This document shows, piece by piece, positions 17,454 through 26,945 of a stretch of 64,000 bases of DNA. Position 1 is the stretch's first letter. Each line of letters opens with the position of its first letter. The stretch spans positions 10,115 through 74,114 of the forward strand of contig JAGBSL010000033.1 in the NCBI GenBank assembly GCA_017631875.1. Reading direction: 5' to 3'. Source of the DNA: Bacteroidales bacterium (GTDB lineage: Bacteria; Bacteroidota; Bacteroidia; Bacteroidales; UBA932). The position numbers were made by a program, and so were the translations under genes. Under the pieces are notes generated by a model. The model had not been told where the DNA came from. It saw only the letters and a program-made list of their open reading frames with translations, and made no database searches.

Positions 17454-18539
17454 ATGGCGAATATTTCTGTAAACATCACTGAGCTCAAGCAGCTCCTCGA
17501 GGCGACACCTGCCTCACACAACATCATGCTTGTAGGTAACCACGGTATCGGAAAGTCCGAGATCCTCACCGAGTATTTCGGTGCACAGGGTATGCCTGTA
17601 GTTGCACTCTTCCTCGGTCAGATGAGCGACCCGGGAGACCTCATCGGACTTCCATGCAAGGACGAGAAGACCGGCAAGACCGACTTCATGCCACCATACT
17701 GGTTCCCGATCGACGGCAAGCCTATCGTCCTCTTCCTTGACGAGCTCAATAGAGCGCGTCCGGAGATCCTCCAGACAGTGATGGACCTTGCACTTAACCG
17801 CAAGCTCGCAGGCAAGAAGCTTCCTGAAGGAAGCCGTATCATCAGCGCAGTCAATGCCGGCGACCAGTACCAGCTTACCGACCTTGACCCTGCCCTCGTG
17901 TCCCGATTCAATATAGTGAATTTCAGACCGACCGAGGAGGAATGGCTCCTCTGGGCACGCAAGAACGGTCTTGACAGCAGAGTGATCGGCTTCATCGACG
18001 AGAACCGCATCTGGCTCGACAAGAATCCGGACCAGAAGGAAGGTGCCGACACAGGTCTTGACAAGACACCGGACCGCCGTGCATGGAAAAGGGTTTCCGA
18101 CATCATTGCCGGAAAGGACGAGCTCAAGAGCATCGACGGCAAGATCATCTCCAGCATCGTCGGTCCGAAAGCCGCTGCCGCATTCATCCAGAACGCTGCA
18201 ACCAGAAAGATCGTCAGCGGCCGTGATATCCTCACAGGATTCGACAAGGAAAAGGTAAAGGATAAAATTGCCGGCTATAGTCTCCACCAGCTCTCAGTAG
18301 TGAACGAAGGCATCTACAGACACCTCGAAGTAGAGAAGGTTCGCGAGAAGGAGATCAAGACCTACACAACCAACCTCATGTCATACTTCGAGTTCCTCAC
18401 CAAGAACTGCAAGGAGGCGGCGGCACATTTCGCAAACCTTTATGTCCAGAAGACATATCCGCAGGCGATACAGTTCATCGCAAGTTCCTGCCCTATGATG
18501 GTCATGATGCTTGTAACATACGTAAAAGGCATAAAATAA
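17454..18539 (+). CDS. MoxR-like AAA+ ATPase
   Basis: 361 aa AAA_5/MoxR-type ATPase. Walker A GNHGIGKS (28-35), Walker B VLFLDELNRA (92-101, with Asp-Glu intact), sensor-1 ISAVNAG, and DLDPALVSRFNI with the arginine finger; the C-terminal 150 residues form the family's helical lid. MoxR proteins act as chaperones that load metals or cofactors or remodel partner complexes together with VWA proteins, which matches the next gene. The stop codon directly abuts the start of the VWA gene. Confidence 0.9.
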   Translation: MANISVNITELKQLLEATPASHNIMLVGNHGIGKSEILTEYFGAQGMPVVALFLGQMSDPGDLIGLPCKDEKTGKTDFMPPYWFPIDGKPIVLFLDELNRARPEILQTVMDLALNRKLAGKKLPEGSRIISAVNAGDQYQLTDLDPALVSRFNIVNFRPTEEEWLLWARKNGLDSRVIGFIDENRIWLDKNPDQKEGADTGLDKTPDRRAWKRVSDIIAGKDELKSIDGKIISSIVGPKAAAAFIQNAATRKIVSGRDILTGFDKEKVKDKIAGYSLHQLSVVNEGIYRHLEVEKVREKEIKTYTTNLMSYFEFLTKNCKEAAAHFANLYVQKTYPQAIQFIASSCPMMVMMLVTYVKGIK

Positions 18540-19712
18540 ATGGAGAAACGATATTCTGACATACTTGAGAAGTGGTTCATCCTTGAGCCACCTCTCTTTC
18601 AGGTACTCTGTCTTCACGACCTCAAGGCGGAAACCCAGATGGCGTGTCCGCTCAGAAGCGGAAGAAAGAGGATCGAGTACAACCCGGATATCGTGAATGA
18701 GATGTCCGACGAAGCTCTTGAGGAGGCGCTTCGCGCGGAAGCATTGAGGATACTTCTCAAGCATCCATACGAAAGGCGTCCGGAAGGCTGCAGCCAGAGG
18801 GCCATGGGCCTTGGCAGCAACCTCGTCATCGGAGACAACTACGCCCACCAGCGCTTCAAGATAGAGACTCCTAAGGAATACGGTCTCAAGGGCGGCATGA
18901 ATTACGAATGGTATGCAAGACAGGTGGAAGAGCAGCAGGAAGGCAGTGGAAAAGGGAAAAGCGACGAGGGTGAAGGTCCAGGAAACGGCAAGGCAGAGTA
19001 CGGAGGAGGAGATAAAGATGGAGACGGAAAAGGTAGCGGCGAGAAGTACAGAGACCTCGCTGAGTTGTGGGAGGAGGACGACATGACCGCACAGCTTATC
19101 AACGGCATCATCGAATCGACAAAGTCGTGGGGTTCACTATCTGGGCAGTTCGCCGAAATGCTCAATGCCTCCCTTAAGGCAAAGATCAATTGGAGGAACA
19201 TCTTTGCAGGCTTCAGGGCCAGCATCATATCTTCCAAGAGAAAACTCACCAGAATGAGACCGAACAGGAGAACCGGATTTGACAATATGGGAAGTATCCG
19301 AAGATTCGACACCAAGATGCTGGTTGCCGTGGATGTTTCAGGATCGATTTCAACCAAGAGCCTCAAGTACTTCTACGGCGTGATCAACAGCGCCTTCAGG
19401 TATGGATTCGAGTCCATAGATGTAATCCAGTTCGACTGCGGGGTCAAGGTTGTGCACAATCTCAAGAAGGTTGTCAAGGACGTAGCCGTGCTCGGCAGAG
19501 GAGGCACCTCATTCCAAGAGCCGATCGAGTATGCCCATGAAAACGGCTACGACGGGCTCATCATACTCACGGACGGCTATGCGCCTGCTCCAAGAATCCC
19601 TGAGGGATTCAAGACCAGAATCCTTTGGGTATGCGAAAGCGAGGATTGTCTGGAGCAGCACAAGAGCTGGATGGAGAAATCAGGTAGAACATGTGTAATG
19701 CAGATCGGTTGA
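18540..19712 (+). CDS. VWA-domain protein, DUF2201-like (metallopeptidase-like N-terminus)
   Basis: 390 aa. The N-terminal 120 residues resemble the DUF2201 putative metallopeptidase part, but the expected HExxH helix reads AEALRILLKHPYERR, lacking the His-Glu pair, so zinc catalysis is unlikely. A flexible Gly/Lys/Glu-rich linker (about 125-165) leads to a VWA-like domain with the MIDAS motif DVSGSIS near 265, the Thr in GRGGTSF, and the Asp in ILTDGY. VWA domains bind partners through a divalent metal; DUF2201 proteins are usually paired with a MoxR gene, as here. Abuts moxR with no gap and is followed after 1 nt by the last gene of the block. Confidence 0.87.
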   Translation: MEKRYSDILEKWFILEPPLFQVLCLHDLKAETQMACPLRSGRKRIEYNPDIVNEMSDEALEEALRAEALRILLKHPYERRPEGCSQRAMGLGSNLVIGDNYAHQRFKIETPKEYGLKGGMNYEWYARQVEEQQEGSGKGKSDEGEGPGNGKAEYGGGDKDGDGKGSGEKYRDLAELWEEDDMTAQLINGIIESTKSWGSLSGQFAEMLNASLKAKINWRNIFAGFRASIISSKRKLTRMRPNRRTGFDNMGSIRRFDTKMLVAVDVSGSISTKSLKYFYGVINSAFRYGFESIDVIQFDCGVKVVHNLKKVVKDVAVLGRGGTSFQEPIEYAHENGYDGLIILTDGYAPAPRIPEGFKTRILWVCESEDCLEQHKSWMEKSGRTCVMQIG

Positions 19713-19713
19713 T

Positions 19714-20262
19714 ATGACTAGTAAAGAATATTTCGATAATACGAAGAAACATCTCGAGGAGATGATCCGATATGACGTGAAGGCCGAATCAGTAAAGCCC
19801 GAATCCGTATACATGGACCGGGCTCTGAAACATTTCAAGCTGCTGTTCACCAAACAGCCCGGACGCAGGGGCTCATTCGTGTGGAAGCCCCATGAGCTCA
19901 AGGCCCTCAACGACATCTGGACGGAGATAATGCCGGAACTGGAAAAGGCCATCAGCGGGGCGATCCACAGATACATGAAAAGAAAGATGGTTACGGAAAT
20001 CAATGCCGTTTCCGGAGAAGCCCTGGTAAACGCCGCCATGTCCGAGGCAGACCTTACATACAGGTATACAGCCCAGATGTACAGGGCAAAGATCGAGGTA
20101 AGGCTCAACGACAAAAACGCGTTGACCTTCTACATCAGCTACAAAAAGATCGGCGAAGAACTGCCGAAGGCAGTCTCCGCCGCAAAATCCCTAATCGAAA
20201 TCCTGAACTCTTTCGGTCCCAACACATCCATACGCAAGACCTATGGATTCGGAGAATGGTAA
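19714..20262 (+). CDS. Uncharacterised protein, last gene of the AAA/MoxR/VWA block
   Basis: 182 aa, soluble, highly charged. Starts 1 nt after the VWA stop, so it is translationally coupled. Helical N-terminal two thirds with a basic centre (RYMKRKMVTEINAVSGEALV), then two predicted strands (KIEVRLNDKNALTFYISYKK) and a C-terminal helix. No known family. Its broad architecture echoes that of the first gene of the block (14954). I infer a substrate or adaptor role because it is always read with the VWA protein in this operon; function otherwise unknown. Confidence 0.75.
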   Translation: MTSKEYFDNTKKHLEEMIRYDVKAESVKPESVYMDRALKHFKLLFTKQPGRRGSFVWKPHELKALNDIWTEIMPELEKAISGAIHRYMKRKMVTEINAVSGEALVNAAMSEADLTYRYTAQMYRAKIEVRLNDKNALTFYISYKKIGEELPKAVSAAKSLIEILNSFGPNTSIRKTYGFGEW

Positions 20263-20305
20263 TTCTTTTCAGGCACATTACACCCACATAATATTTTAAA
20301 CTTGA

Positions 20306-20335
20306 TTGCGTATTATATAATAAAGAGTAACTTTG
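20306..20335 (+). promoter_or_regulatory. Promoter of sbcDC
   Basis: TTG (20306-20308), 19-nt spacer, TAACTTTG (20328-20335). This places the transcript start downstream of the in-frame ATG at 20302 and supports the sbcD start at 20359. Confidence 0.65.
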
Positions 20336-20358
20336 ATATTAAACAACATAACCGCATA

Positions 20359-21549
20359 ATGAAGATAATACACACTTCCGACTGGCATCTGGGCCAGAAC
20401 TTCTTCGGTTACGACCGATCAGAGGATCATGAGAGCATGATAAATCAGCTCATAACGCTTATTCATGCAGAGGAGCCCGATGCGCTCGTCATTGCCGGAG
20501 ACATCTTTGATGTCGCCACACCGAACACTGCTGTCCAGAAAAACTTTGCAGAAGCTATCGTAAGGATACATGACGCACGCCCTTCAATGACAATTGTCTG
20601 CATCAGCGGCAACCACGACAGCGCATCGCGTCACGAGATACACCAGACCCCTTGGGAAGCGCTCAAGGTCAGGATGATAGGAAAGACCAACATGACAGAC
20701 ATGACGGATAACATCATCCCTATCGACGGCAAAGGATGGATTGTGGCTATCCCATATACAAATGAGCGATTCCTCAACGACGAGTTCTACAGCAACCTCG
20801 AAGCGGCCGTCAAGGAAAAAACAGGAGAGGAACTGCCGATAATCTATGTCGGCCATGCGGCCATCACCGGATGCGACCACACCGGCCACGACCTGATGAA
20901 CGGACGATTCGTCGGAGGTATAGAATACACAGGCCTGGAGGAACTTGGAAACGTGTACGACTACATCGCCCTGGGACATATCCACAAGGCACAGACCTTC
21001 GGTAACGGCCGCGCCAGATACTGCGGCACGCCCCTTCCGGTGAGCTTTGACGAAGTCCGCAGCGGTTATGAGCACGGATTCAGCATTGTGGAAATCGATG
21101 CCCACGGCAGCGTTCCTTCGATCAGGACAGTTGACGTAGAATGTCCTCACCCGCTGGTAAGTATACCGTCTGAAGGTCATGCACCGTGGAAGGAGGTCAT
21201 TGCCGAGCTCAAGAAGTTCCCGTCAGACATCGGGGCATATATCAGGCTCAATGTACTTTTGAAAGACAGCGAGATGATGCCGTTCGACAAGGACAGACAG
21301 ATACAGGAGGCCATGGAGGGAAAGGCGGCACGATATACCGTTACGAATCCTATTCGTGAGAGCCAGGTCAGCACAGAAGCCAAAGAGGCCGCAGTCAAGT
21401 CCATAACAATGGAAGAGCTGCAGAAGCTTGATCCCGTTACGGTCATCAAGGCTTATGCTGAAAGGCAGGGCTTTACCTTCTCCGACAAGTTCCAGGAAAT
21501 GTTCAACACCGTATATAAAATCATAAACAACTCAGGCAATGAAAATTAA
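20359..21549 (+). CDS. sbcD: Exonuclease subunit SbcD (Mre11 homologue)
   Basis: Nuclease subunit of the SbcCD complex, which cleaves DNA hairpins and double-strand ends. 396 aa from MKIIHTSDWHLGQ; the earlier frame start at 20302 lies in the promoter. Mn-dependent phosphoesterase motifs: SDWHLGQ, AGDIFD, GNHDS, YVGHAAI, and ALGHIHKAQ. The C-terminal capping domain follows. Its end overlaps the sbcC start by 11 nt, the usual operon. Cutting of hairpins is notable given how many foldback repeats this window contains. Confidence 0.96.
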   Translation: MKIIHTSDWHLGQNFFGYDRSEDHESMINQLITLIHAEEPDALVIAGDIFDVATPNTAVQKNFAEAIVRIHDARPSMTIVCISGNHDSASRHEIHQTPWEALKVRMIGKTNMTDMTDNIIPIDGKGWIVAIPYTNERFLNDEFYSNLEAAVKEKTGEELPIIYVGHAAITGCDHTGHDLMNGRFVGGIEYTGLEELGNVYDYIALGHIHKAQTFGNGRARYCGTPLPVSFDEVRSGYEHGFSIVEIDAHGSVPSIRTVDVECPHPLVSIPSEGHAPWKEVIAELKKFPSDIGAYIRLNVLLKDSEMMPFDKDRQIQEAMEGKAARYTVTNPIRESQVSTEAKEAAVKSITMEELQKLDPVTVIKAYAERQGFTFSDKFQEMFNTVYKIINNSGNEN

Positions 21550-24500
21550 GAAACTTGAAATACTCAATCTTGCTTCCATAAAGGAAGCCGTAATTGACTT
21601 TGAGAAAGGGCCTCTTTCAGATGCTGAATTGTTTCTGATAACAGGTACGACAGGCTCTGGCAAGACTACATTGCTTGATGCAATAAGCCTTGCGCTGTAC
21701 AACACGACTCCTCGCATCGCCAAAGGTCAGTCCGGCAAGACAGAAGCAAACGATGACAACCTCACAGGTAAGGACCCGCGCAACATCATGAGGCAGAACA
21801 CAGGACATGCCTATTCGAAACTGTGGTTTGAAGGCAATGACGGTAAAAGCTATCTTGCGGAGTGGAGCGTGAGCAGAGGCAAACACTGCAAGGTCAACGT
21901 CAGTATGTCCAACGAGCTATGGAGCATAACCAACCTTGACACTGGAGTATGCATATCGGGACAGAAAGATGCCGATTATAAGGAGGTTGCTGCTATCATC
22001 ACAGCAGCAGTAGGACTTGACTTCAACCAGTTCTGCCGCACGACCATGCTTGCCCAGGGTGAGTTCACGGAGTTCCTCAAAAGCGACGAAAGTGCTAAAG
22101 CCGAGATACTTGAGAAGATATCCGGAACCGAAATCTATAGAAAGATCGGCAGGGAGATTCACAATCAGTACAATCTGATCGCAAAGAAACTTGAGGCCGA
22201 ACAGAGCAAACATGACCTTATAACAACCTTACCTCCTGAAGAGAGACAGGGTTTGGAAGAAGAACTTGCAAAGATTGAAAAAACGGTAGCCGAACTTGCC
22301 GCCAAGGCAGATTCACTTCAAAAGTGCATGACATGGCTGGAGGGAGAGGAGTCTTTCAAGGTAAAAGTCGAGGAGGCAGAGAAAAAACTTAAAGAAGCTG
22401 AGGAGATCATATCTTCTGAGGAGTTCTACCAGAAAAAGAAAACCTCAGAGCAGTGGAAGGAGACTGTAGAAGTGCGCGAGGCGCTGTCAAATGCCCGCAG
22501 ACATAAAGCGAATGCCGACAGCGCAGCGGAACGCCTTGCCGGATTGGAGAAGGAATTCAGAGAGGCATTGGCTGCAGAAGCATATGAGAGCGAGAGCTTG
22601 AATGTTGCTCTTATAAAGTTGGAGGCGACCGAAAAGGAGGTAGAAGCACAGGCGCAGAATATCTCCGTATATGAGAACGAACAGACCATTATCGCGGACA
22701 TCAAGTCGTGGAAGGACGAGGGCTTTAGTCTTAAAAAGGCTAAGGCTGAATTGATGAAGAAGGAGGAAACCGACCTACCTGCTGCTGAGACTGCCTTGAA
22801 CGAGGCCGAAGTCCTTCTCATAGCGGCAGTCAAAGATGAAGAAGAAATCGGGAAACTTCTTGATGAGGCCAACGGGCAGCTTGCTGCACTGAACCTCCCG
22901 GCACTCCGCAAAGAAAAGGATTTCCTGACAAGCGTCAACGGCACAAAGGAAACCATCGAGGGCTACCGTCGTGACATTGCAGAAACGACAGAGACCATTG
23001 CTTTGAGCGAAAGTCAACTTGAGAATCTAAAGGCGGCAGAAACTGCTGAGAAGGCTGAGTTGGCCCGCTTGGAGGAGGAACATAGGAGACGCGAGCAGAC
23101 AATTCAGAAGTTTGCCAAGGAGATGCGTACCGTTCTTCATGCAGGACTCGGTAACGCTGACAACATGTGTCCCGTTTGTGGCCAGGTTGTCACCGAGCTT
23201 AAGGCTGACGCACTTCTTGATGAGGAATATCAACAGATCCAGAAAGAGTTTACTGAGCAGGAAACTAAAGCCAAAGATGCTACAGCAGCTGCCGATAAGG
23301 TGGAAAACCTGCTCAAACTGACAAGACGTTCTCTTGACGGGCTTAATGTGAAGCTCGACCAAGAAATCAAGAAACTCACAGGTTGTCTTGAAGGCAGGTC
23401 CGACGCTCATACATTGAGCGATGCGTCTACCGAAGTGATTGCTGCCATGGTAACCGTACTGCAGGAAAAGCTTGCACAGGGTGAGGAGATCGAAAAGAAG
23501 AAGGAAGAACTTGCAAAGGCACATACAGACCGCCTTAAGAAAAAAGGTCTTGCCACTAATGCTCGTACTGAGCGTGCAGCAGCAGTCGAGATGGTCAAGA
23601 CAGAGATTGTGACTCTCAAGAATAAGATCGAGGAATCCGAAAAGAAGATGGAGTCATTGGCAGCAAAGATCAATGCTGCCCTTGATAACTCGCTTCCTTG
23701 GGAGAAGAGCTGGCATGAGGACGTAGAGACATTCACTGCAGATCTCAAATCCAAAGCTGCTGAGTATCGCAAAGCTGTTGAAAGCGCTGGTAAGCTGACC
23801 GTATTGGTCGGCCAGATCCGTCCTGTCCTTGAATTCATAGCCAATGTCAAGGGAGAGATTCTGGAAGCCATGCCGGAATGGGCCGCAGAAGGAACAGTTC
23901 CTAAGCAGAAGAGCGGACTTCAGAACTTATGGGCGACTCTAAAGAGTAATGTAAACGCAGAGCTCAATACCCTCAGTACTGAAAGCGAATCACATAAGGA
24001 GTACACCTTGAAGGTAGAAGAATTCCTCAAAGATCATCCAGAGTATTCCATTGCGACGCTTGAACACCTCATGACAATCAACAGCAGCACTCATATAAAC
24101 GAGGAAGCATACTTGAATGGCAGACTGACTGGACATCAGACCGCAGTTGATGCATACAAGAGAGCTGTGGAAGAACTTGAGAAGCACATCAAAGATAAGC
24201 CTGGCTCACTTAAAGAAGAGAGCACCAAGGAATCTCTAAAAGAGGAAAAGGTATCTTTGGAAACTCTTCGTGATGAAAGGAATACGCGCAAGGGAGAGCT
24301 CCAGACCAGGATTGAGGCTGATGATGAAGCCATAAGGCAGAAAGGAGATACCACGGTGCTGGATCAGCTCAAGGAAGAATATGAACACTGGAACAGCTTC
24401 CACAAGCTCTTCGGAGACAGCACAGGAGACAAGCTCAGCAAGACAGCCCAGAGCTATGTGCTCGAAAGCCTTCTTGCCAATGCGAACCGTCACCTCAGGA

Positions 24501-24886
24501 ACATGGCTCCGAGATATAGACTGCTTGTCAATCCGGGAACGCTTAACCTCAAGCTTGAAGACCAGTACAACGATTACCAGACACGAAGCACAAACTCCAT
24601 CTCCGGAGGAGAGTCCTTCCTCGTATCACTGGCACTCGCCCTGGCCCTGGCCGATTTCGGACAGCATCTTGGAGTCTCGATGCTCTTCATCGACGAGGGT
24701 TTCGGAACACTCAGCGGCGAGGCACTTACCAGTGCGATCAACACGCTCAAGAGCCTGCATACGGACTCGGGAAGACAGGTCGGCATCATCTCGCACCGCG
24801 AAGAGATCCGAGACAGCATCCCTGTCCAGATCAAGGTCAATCTTGCACCTGGTACTTCTGCAAGTACGGTCGAGGTCTCAGAATAA
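21539..24886 (+). CDS. sbcC: Exonuclease subunit SbcC (Rad50-like SMC ATPase)
   Basis: 1115 aa SMC-type ATPase that forms the long arms of SbcCD. Walker A GTTGSGKTT at 36-44, long coiled coils either side of a zinc hook CPVCGQ near residue 544, signature SISGGESF, and Walker B MLFIDEGFGTL, then the His-containing ISHREEI. All catalytic elements are intact and the length is normal. Operon with sbcD. A palindromic terminator follows. Confidence 0.96.
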   Translation: MKIKKLEILNLASIKEAVIDFEKGPLSDAELFLITGTTGSGKTTLLDAISLALYNTTPRIAKGQSGKTEANDDNLTGKDPRNIMRQNTGHAYSKLWFEGNDGKSYLAEWSVSRGKHCKVNVSMSNELWSITNLDTGVCISGQKDADYKEVAAIITAAVGLDFNQFCRTTMLAQGEFTEFLKSDESAKAEILEKISGTEIYRKIGREIHNQYNLIAKKLEAEQSKHDLITTLPPEERQGLEEELAKIEKTVAELAAKADSLQKCMTWLEGEESFKVKVEEAEKKLKEAEEIISSEEFYQKKKTSEQWKETVEVREALSNARRHKANADSAAERLAGLEKEFREALAAEAYESESLNVALIKLEATEKEVEAQAQNISVYENEQTIIADIKSWKDEGFSLKKAKAELMKKEETDLPAAETALNEAEVLLIAAVKDEEEIGKLLDEANGQLAALNLPALRKEKDFLTSVNGTKETIEGYRRDIAETTETIALSESQLENLKAAETAEKAELARLEEEHRRREQTIQKFAKEMRTVLHAGLGNADNMCPVCGQVVTELKADALLDEEYQQIQKEFTEQETKAKDATAAADKVENLLKLTRRSLDGLNVKLDQEIKKLTGCLEGRSDAHTLSDASTEVIAAMVTVLQEKLAQGEEIEKKKEELAKAHTDRLKKKGLATNARTERAAAVEMVKTEIVTLKNKIEESEKKMESLAAKINAALDNSLPWEKSWHEDVETFTADLKSKAAEYRKAVESAGKLTVLVGQIRPVLEFIANVKGEILEAMPEWAAEGTVPKQKSGLQNLWATLKSNVNAELNTLSTESESHKEYTLKVEEFLKDHPEYSIATLEHLMTINSSTHINEEAYLNGRLTGHQTAVDAYKRAVEELEKHIKDKPGSLKEESTKESLKEEKVSLETLRDERNTRKGELQTRIEADDEAIRQKGDTTVLDQLKEEYEHWNSFHKLFGDSTGDKLSKTAQSYVLESLLANANRHLRNMAPRYRLLVNPGTLNLKLEDQYNDYQTRSTNSISGGESFLVSLALALALADFGQHLGVSMLFIDEGFGTLSGEALTSAINTLKSLHTDSGRQVGIISHREEIRDSIPVQIKVNLAPGTSASTVEVSE

Positions 24887-24918
24887 AAAAATCGCGACGG
24901 ATCCGTCGCGATTTTTTT
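24885..24918. terminator. Bidirectional terminator between sbcC and prfA
   Basis: TCGCGACG / CGTCGCGA perfect stem with GATC loop (the whole is a 20-nt palindrome), bordered by seven A and seven T. The prfA stop overlaps its right border. Confidence 0.94.
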
Positions 24919-25999
24919 ATTCTGCAGCCTTAAGTCGTTCAGCGTTTTCGGCGATCTGGAGCTGGTCGATCACGTCCTGGATCGCTCCGTCCATGAATAC
25001 CGGAAGGTTATACATCGTATAGTTGATGCGGTGGTCGGTCACACGTGACTGTGGGTAGTTGTATGTACGGATCTTTGCCGAACGGTCACCACCTGCGACC
25101 ATTGTCTTACGCTTTGCTGAAATCTCTGCGAGGTACTTCTCATACTCCATGTTGTAGAGACGTGTACGGAGCTCGGCGAGAGCCTTGTCGAAGTTCTTGA
25201 GCTGCGACTTCTCGTCCTGGCACTGCACTACGATACCTGTAGGGATGTGGGTAAGACGGATAGCCGAGTATGTCGTATTCACCGACTGTCCACCAGGACC
25301 TGAAGAACAGAATGTATCCTTACGGATGTCGTTCATGTTGAGCTCGACATCGAACTCATCTGCCTCAGGAAGGACTGCAACCGATGCCGCTGATGTATGC
25401 ACACGGCCCTGAGTCTCGGTCTGAGGCACACGCTGCACACGGTGTACTCCCGACTCATACTTCAGCACTCCATATACGCCGTCGCCTGTAACCTTGCAGA
25501 CAATTTCCTTGAATCCGCCCGCTGCACCTTCGGCCTGGCTTGTAACCTCCATTCTCCAGCCACGGGTCTCGATGTACTTCGAGTACATACGGAAAAGGTC
25601 ACCGGCAAAGATAGCCGCCTCGTCTCCACCTGATCCGCCGCGGATCTCAAGGATAGCGTTCTTGCTGTCCTGAGGGTCTGCAGGGATAAGAAGCAGCTTG
25701 ATCTTCTCCTCCCACTCAGGAAGAGTAGGCTCGATCTCTGCGATCTCCTCCTTTGCCATCTCACGAAGATCCTCATCCTTCTCAGTTGCAAGGATCTCCT
25801 TTGCCATCTCATAGTTCTCAAGAATTCTCTTGAACTCGTTACCAGCCTCAATGATCGGAGTAAGCTCCTTATACTCCTTGTTGAGCTGAACGAATTTCTT
25901 CATATCTGAAATGACTTCAGGGTCAGAAAGCTGCGCCTGAAGTGCCTCATATTTCTCCTGAAGGCCCAATACCTTCTCCAAAAGTGAATTATCTGCCAT
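24917..25999 (-). CDS. prfA: Peptide chain release factor 1
   Basis: Class I release factor for UAA and UAG. 360 aa. The peptidyl-hydrolase loop GPGGQSVNTT is present, and the stop-codon reading tripeptide in RVPQTETQGR follows the RF1 P-x-T pattern (RF2 would have SPF). Start ATG at 25999. Single-gene unit with a TATCTTTG -7 box about 22 nt upstream that overlaps the 3' end of tcdA; prfA is therefore expressed at least partly independently of tcdA. Confidence 0.97.
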   Translation of the reverse strand: MADNSLLEKVLGLQEKYEALQAQLSDPEVISDMKKFVQLNKEYKELTPIIEAGNEFKRILENYEMAKEILATEKDEDLREMAKEEIAEIEPTLPEWEEKIKLLLIPADPQDSKNAILEIRGGSGGDEAAIFAGDLFRMYSKYIETRGWRMEVTSQAEGAAGGFKEIVCKVTGDGVYGVLKYESGVHRVQRVPQTETQGRVHTSAASVAVLPEADEFDVELNMNDIRKDTFCSSGPGGQSVNTTYSAIRLTHIPTGIVVQCQDEKSQLKNFDKALAELRTRLYNMEYEKYLAEISAKRKTMVAGGDRSAKIRTYNYPQSRVTDHRINYTMYNLPVFMDGAIQDVIDQLQIAENAERLKAAE

Positions 26000-26020
26000 A
26001 CAATGGTTTATTTAAGCGTG

Positions 26021-26028
26021 CAAAGATA
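26021..26028 (-). promoter_or_regulatory. -7 box of prfA promoter
   Basis: TATCTTTG on the minus strand, just outside the tcdA stop codon. No ideal -33 box. Confidence 0.5.
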
Positions 26029-26033
26029 ATAAA

Positions 26034-26753
26034 TTATTTTGACATCAAATGCTGCACCGCGGCCTGAGCACAAACACATCCGAAAACTGCCGGGATGTAT
26101 GAGATCGTGCCGACCTGTGATTTCTTGTTGCGGTCCTCGCATGGCACTATCGACTCCTTGTCAGGGAGTTCCTCCGAGAAGACCACCTGGAAGCCTTTCT
26201 TGATGCCCATGTGGCGGAGTCGCTTGCGAACGATGTAGGCGAGAGGGCAGTTGAAGGACTTCGAGACGTCGGTGATGCGGACTTTTGTCGCATCATATTT
26301 CGCGCCGGCTCCCATAGAGGACACGAGCGGAATTCCGTTGTCCATGCAGTATTTGATCAGGTGGAGCTTTGGTGAAAGCGTATCAATCGCATCCACCAGA
26401 AAGTCGATCTTGTAGCTGCCGAGGACGTCTCCAGCTTTTTCCGCTTCAAGATATTCCTTTATTATTATAAGGTCAAGTTCTGGGTTGATGTCTTTAAGCC
26501 TGGCCGCCAGGACATCGCACTTAGGCTTGCCGACTGTCGAATCAAGGGCAAGAAGCTGACGGTTCTTGTTGGTCACCGAAACGTCATCGCTGTCCAGAAT
26601 TATAAGGTGTCCGACACCTGCACGCACAATCATCTCTGCAGCGTAGCCACCCACGCCGCCTACTCCTATCACCGCCACTGTCGAGTTACGGAAATGGTCA
26701 AGCATCTCCTCCCCTACCAGCATGGCTGTTCTTTCCTGCCAATCGTATATCAT
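26034..26753 (-). CDS. tcdA: tRNA threonylcarbamoyladenosine dehydratase (ThiF/E1-like)
   Basis: 239 aa E1-like enzyme that uses ATP to dehydrate t6A in tRNA to its cyclic form (ct6A). Nucleotide-binding VIGVGGVGGYAAE near residue 30, DSDDVSVTNKNRQ with adenylation residues, VDAIDTLSPK and the late NCPLAYIVRKRLRH segment match TcdA/CsdL (YgdL). Bacteroidales genomes commonly carry it as a single gene; no csdA or csdE is nearby. Confidence 0.92.
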   Translation of the reverse strand: MIYDWQERTAMLVGEEMLDHFRNSTVAVIGVGGVGGYAAEMIVRAGVGHLIILDSDDVSVTNKNRQLLALDSTVGKPKCDVLAARLKDINPELDLIIIKEYLEAEKAGDVLGSYKIDFLVDAIDTLSPKLHLIKYCMDNGIPLVSSMGAGAKYDATKVRITDVSKSFNCPLAYIVRKRLRHMGIKKGFQVVFSEELPDKESIVPCEDRNKKSQVGTISYIPAVFGCVCAQAAVQHLMSK

Positions 26754-26780
26754 AATTATCAGTCTAACTCCCTATGTATA

Positions 26781-26888
26781 ACCATCGTGACAAAATATAG
26801 GGATAATGTGTTACGATGGTGGTTATTTTAATGGATTTTGTCCTCTTTTGACCACCATCGTGACATAAAATGTCGATTTCTTGTCACG
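26781..26888. repeat. 12-bp site repeated three times upstream of tcdA
   Basis: ACCATCGTGACA at 26781-26792 and again at 26854-26865, plus an inverted copy TGTTACGATGGT at 26809-26820 (11 of 12 match). A further TGTCACG lies at 26882. The first and inverted copies form a possible hairpin or regulator site 30-70 nt upstream of tcdA. Confidence 0.7.
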
Positions 26889-26945
26889 TTGCCTATCGTC
26901 CCCACTTGGCTGGACGTCTAAAACCTTAAGGTTTTCTCTTCGGTC

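Noticed and set aside
17514..18287. 257-aa minus-strand frame opposite moxR
   Set aside because: Shadow frame; no family, and moxR on the other strand has complete motifs.
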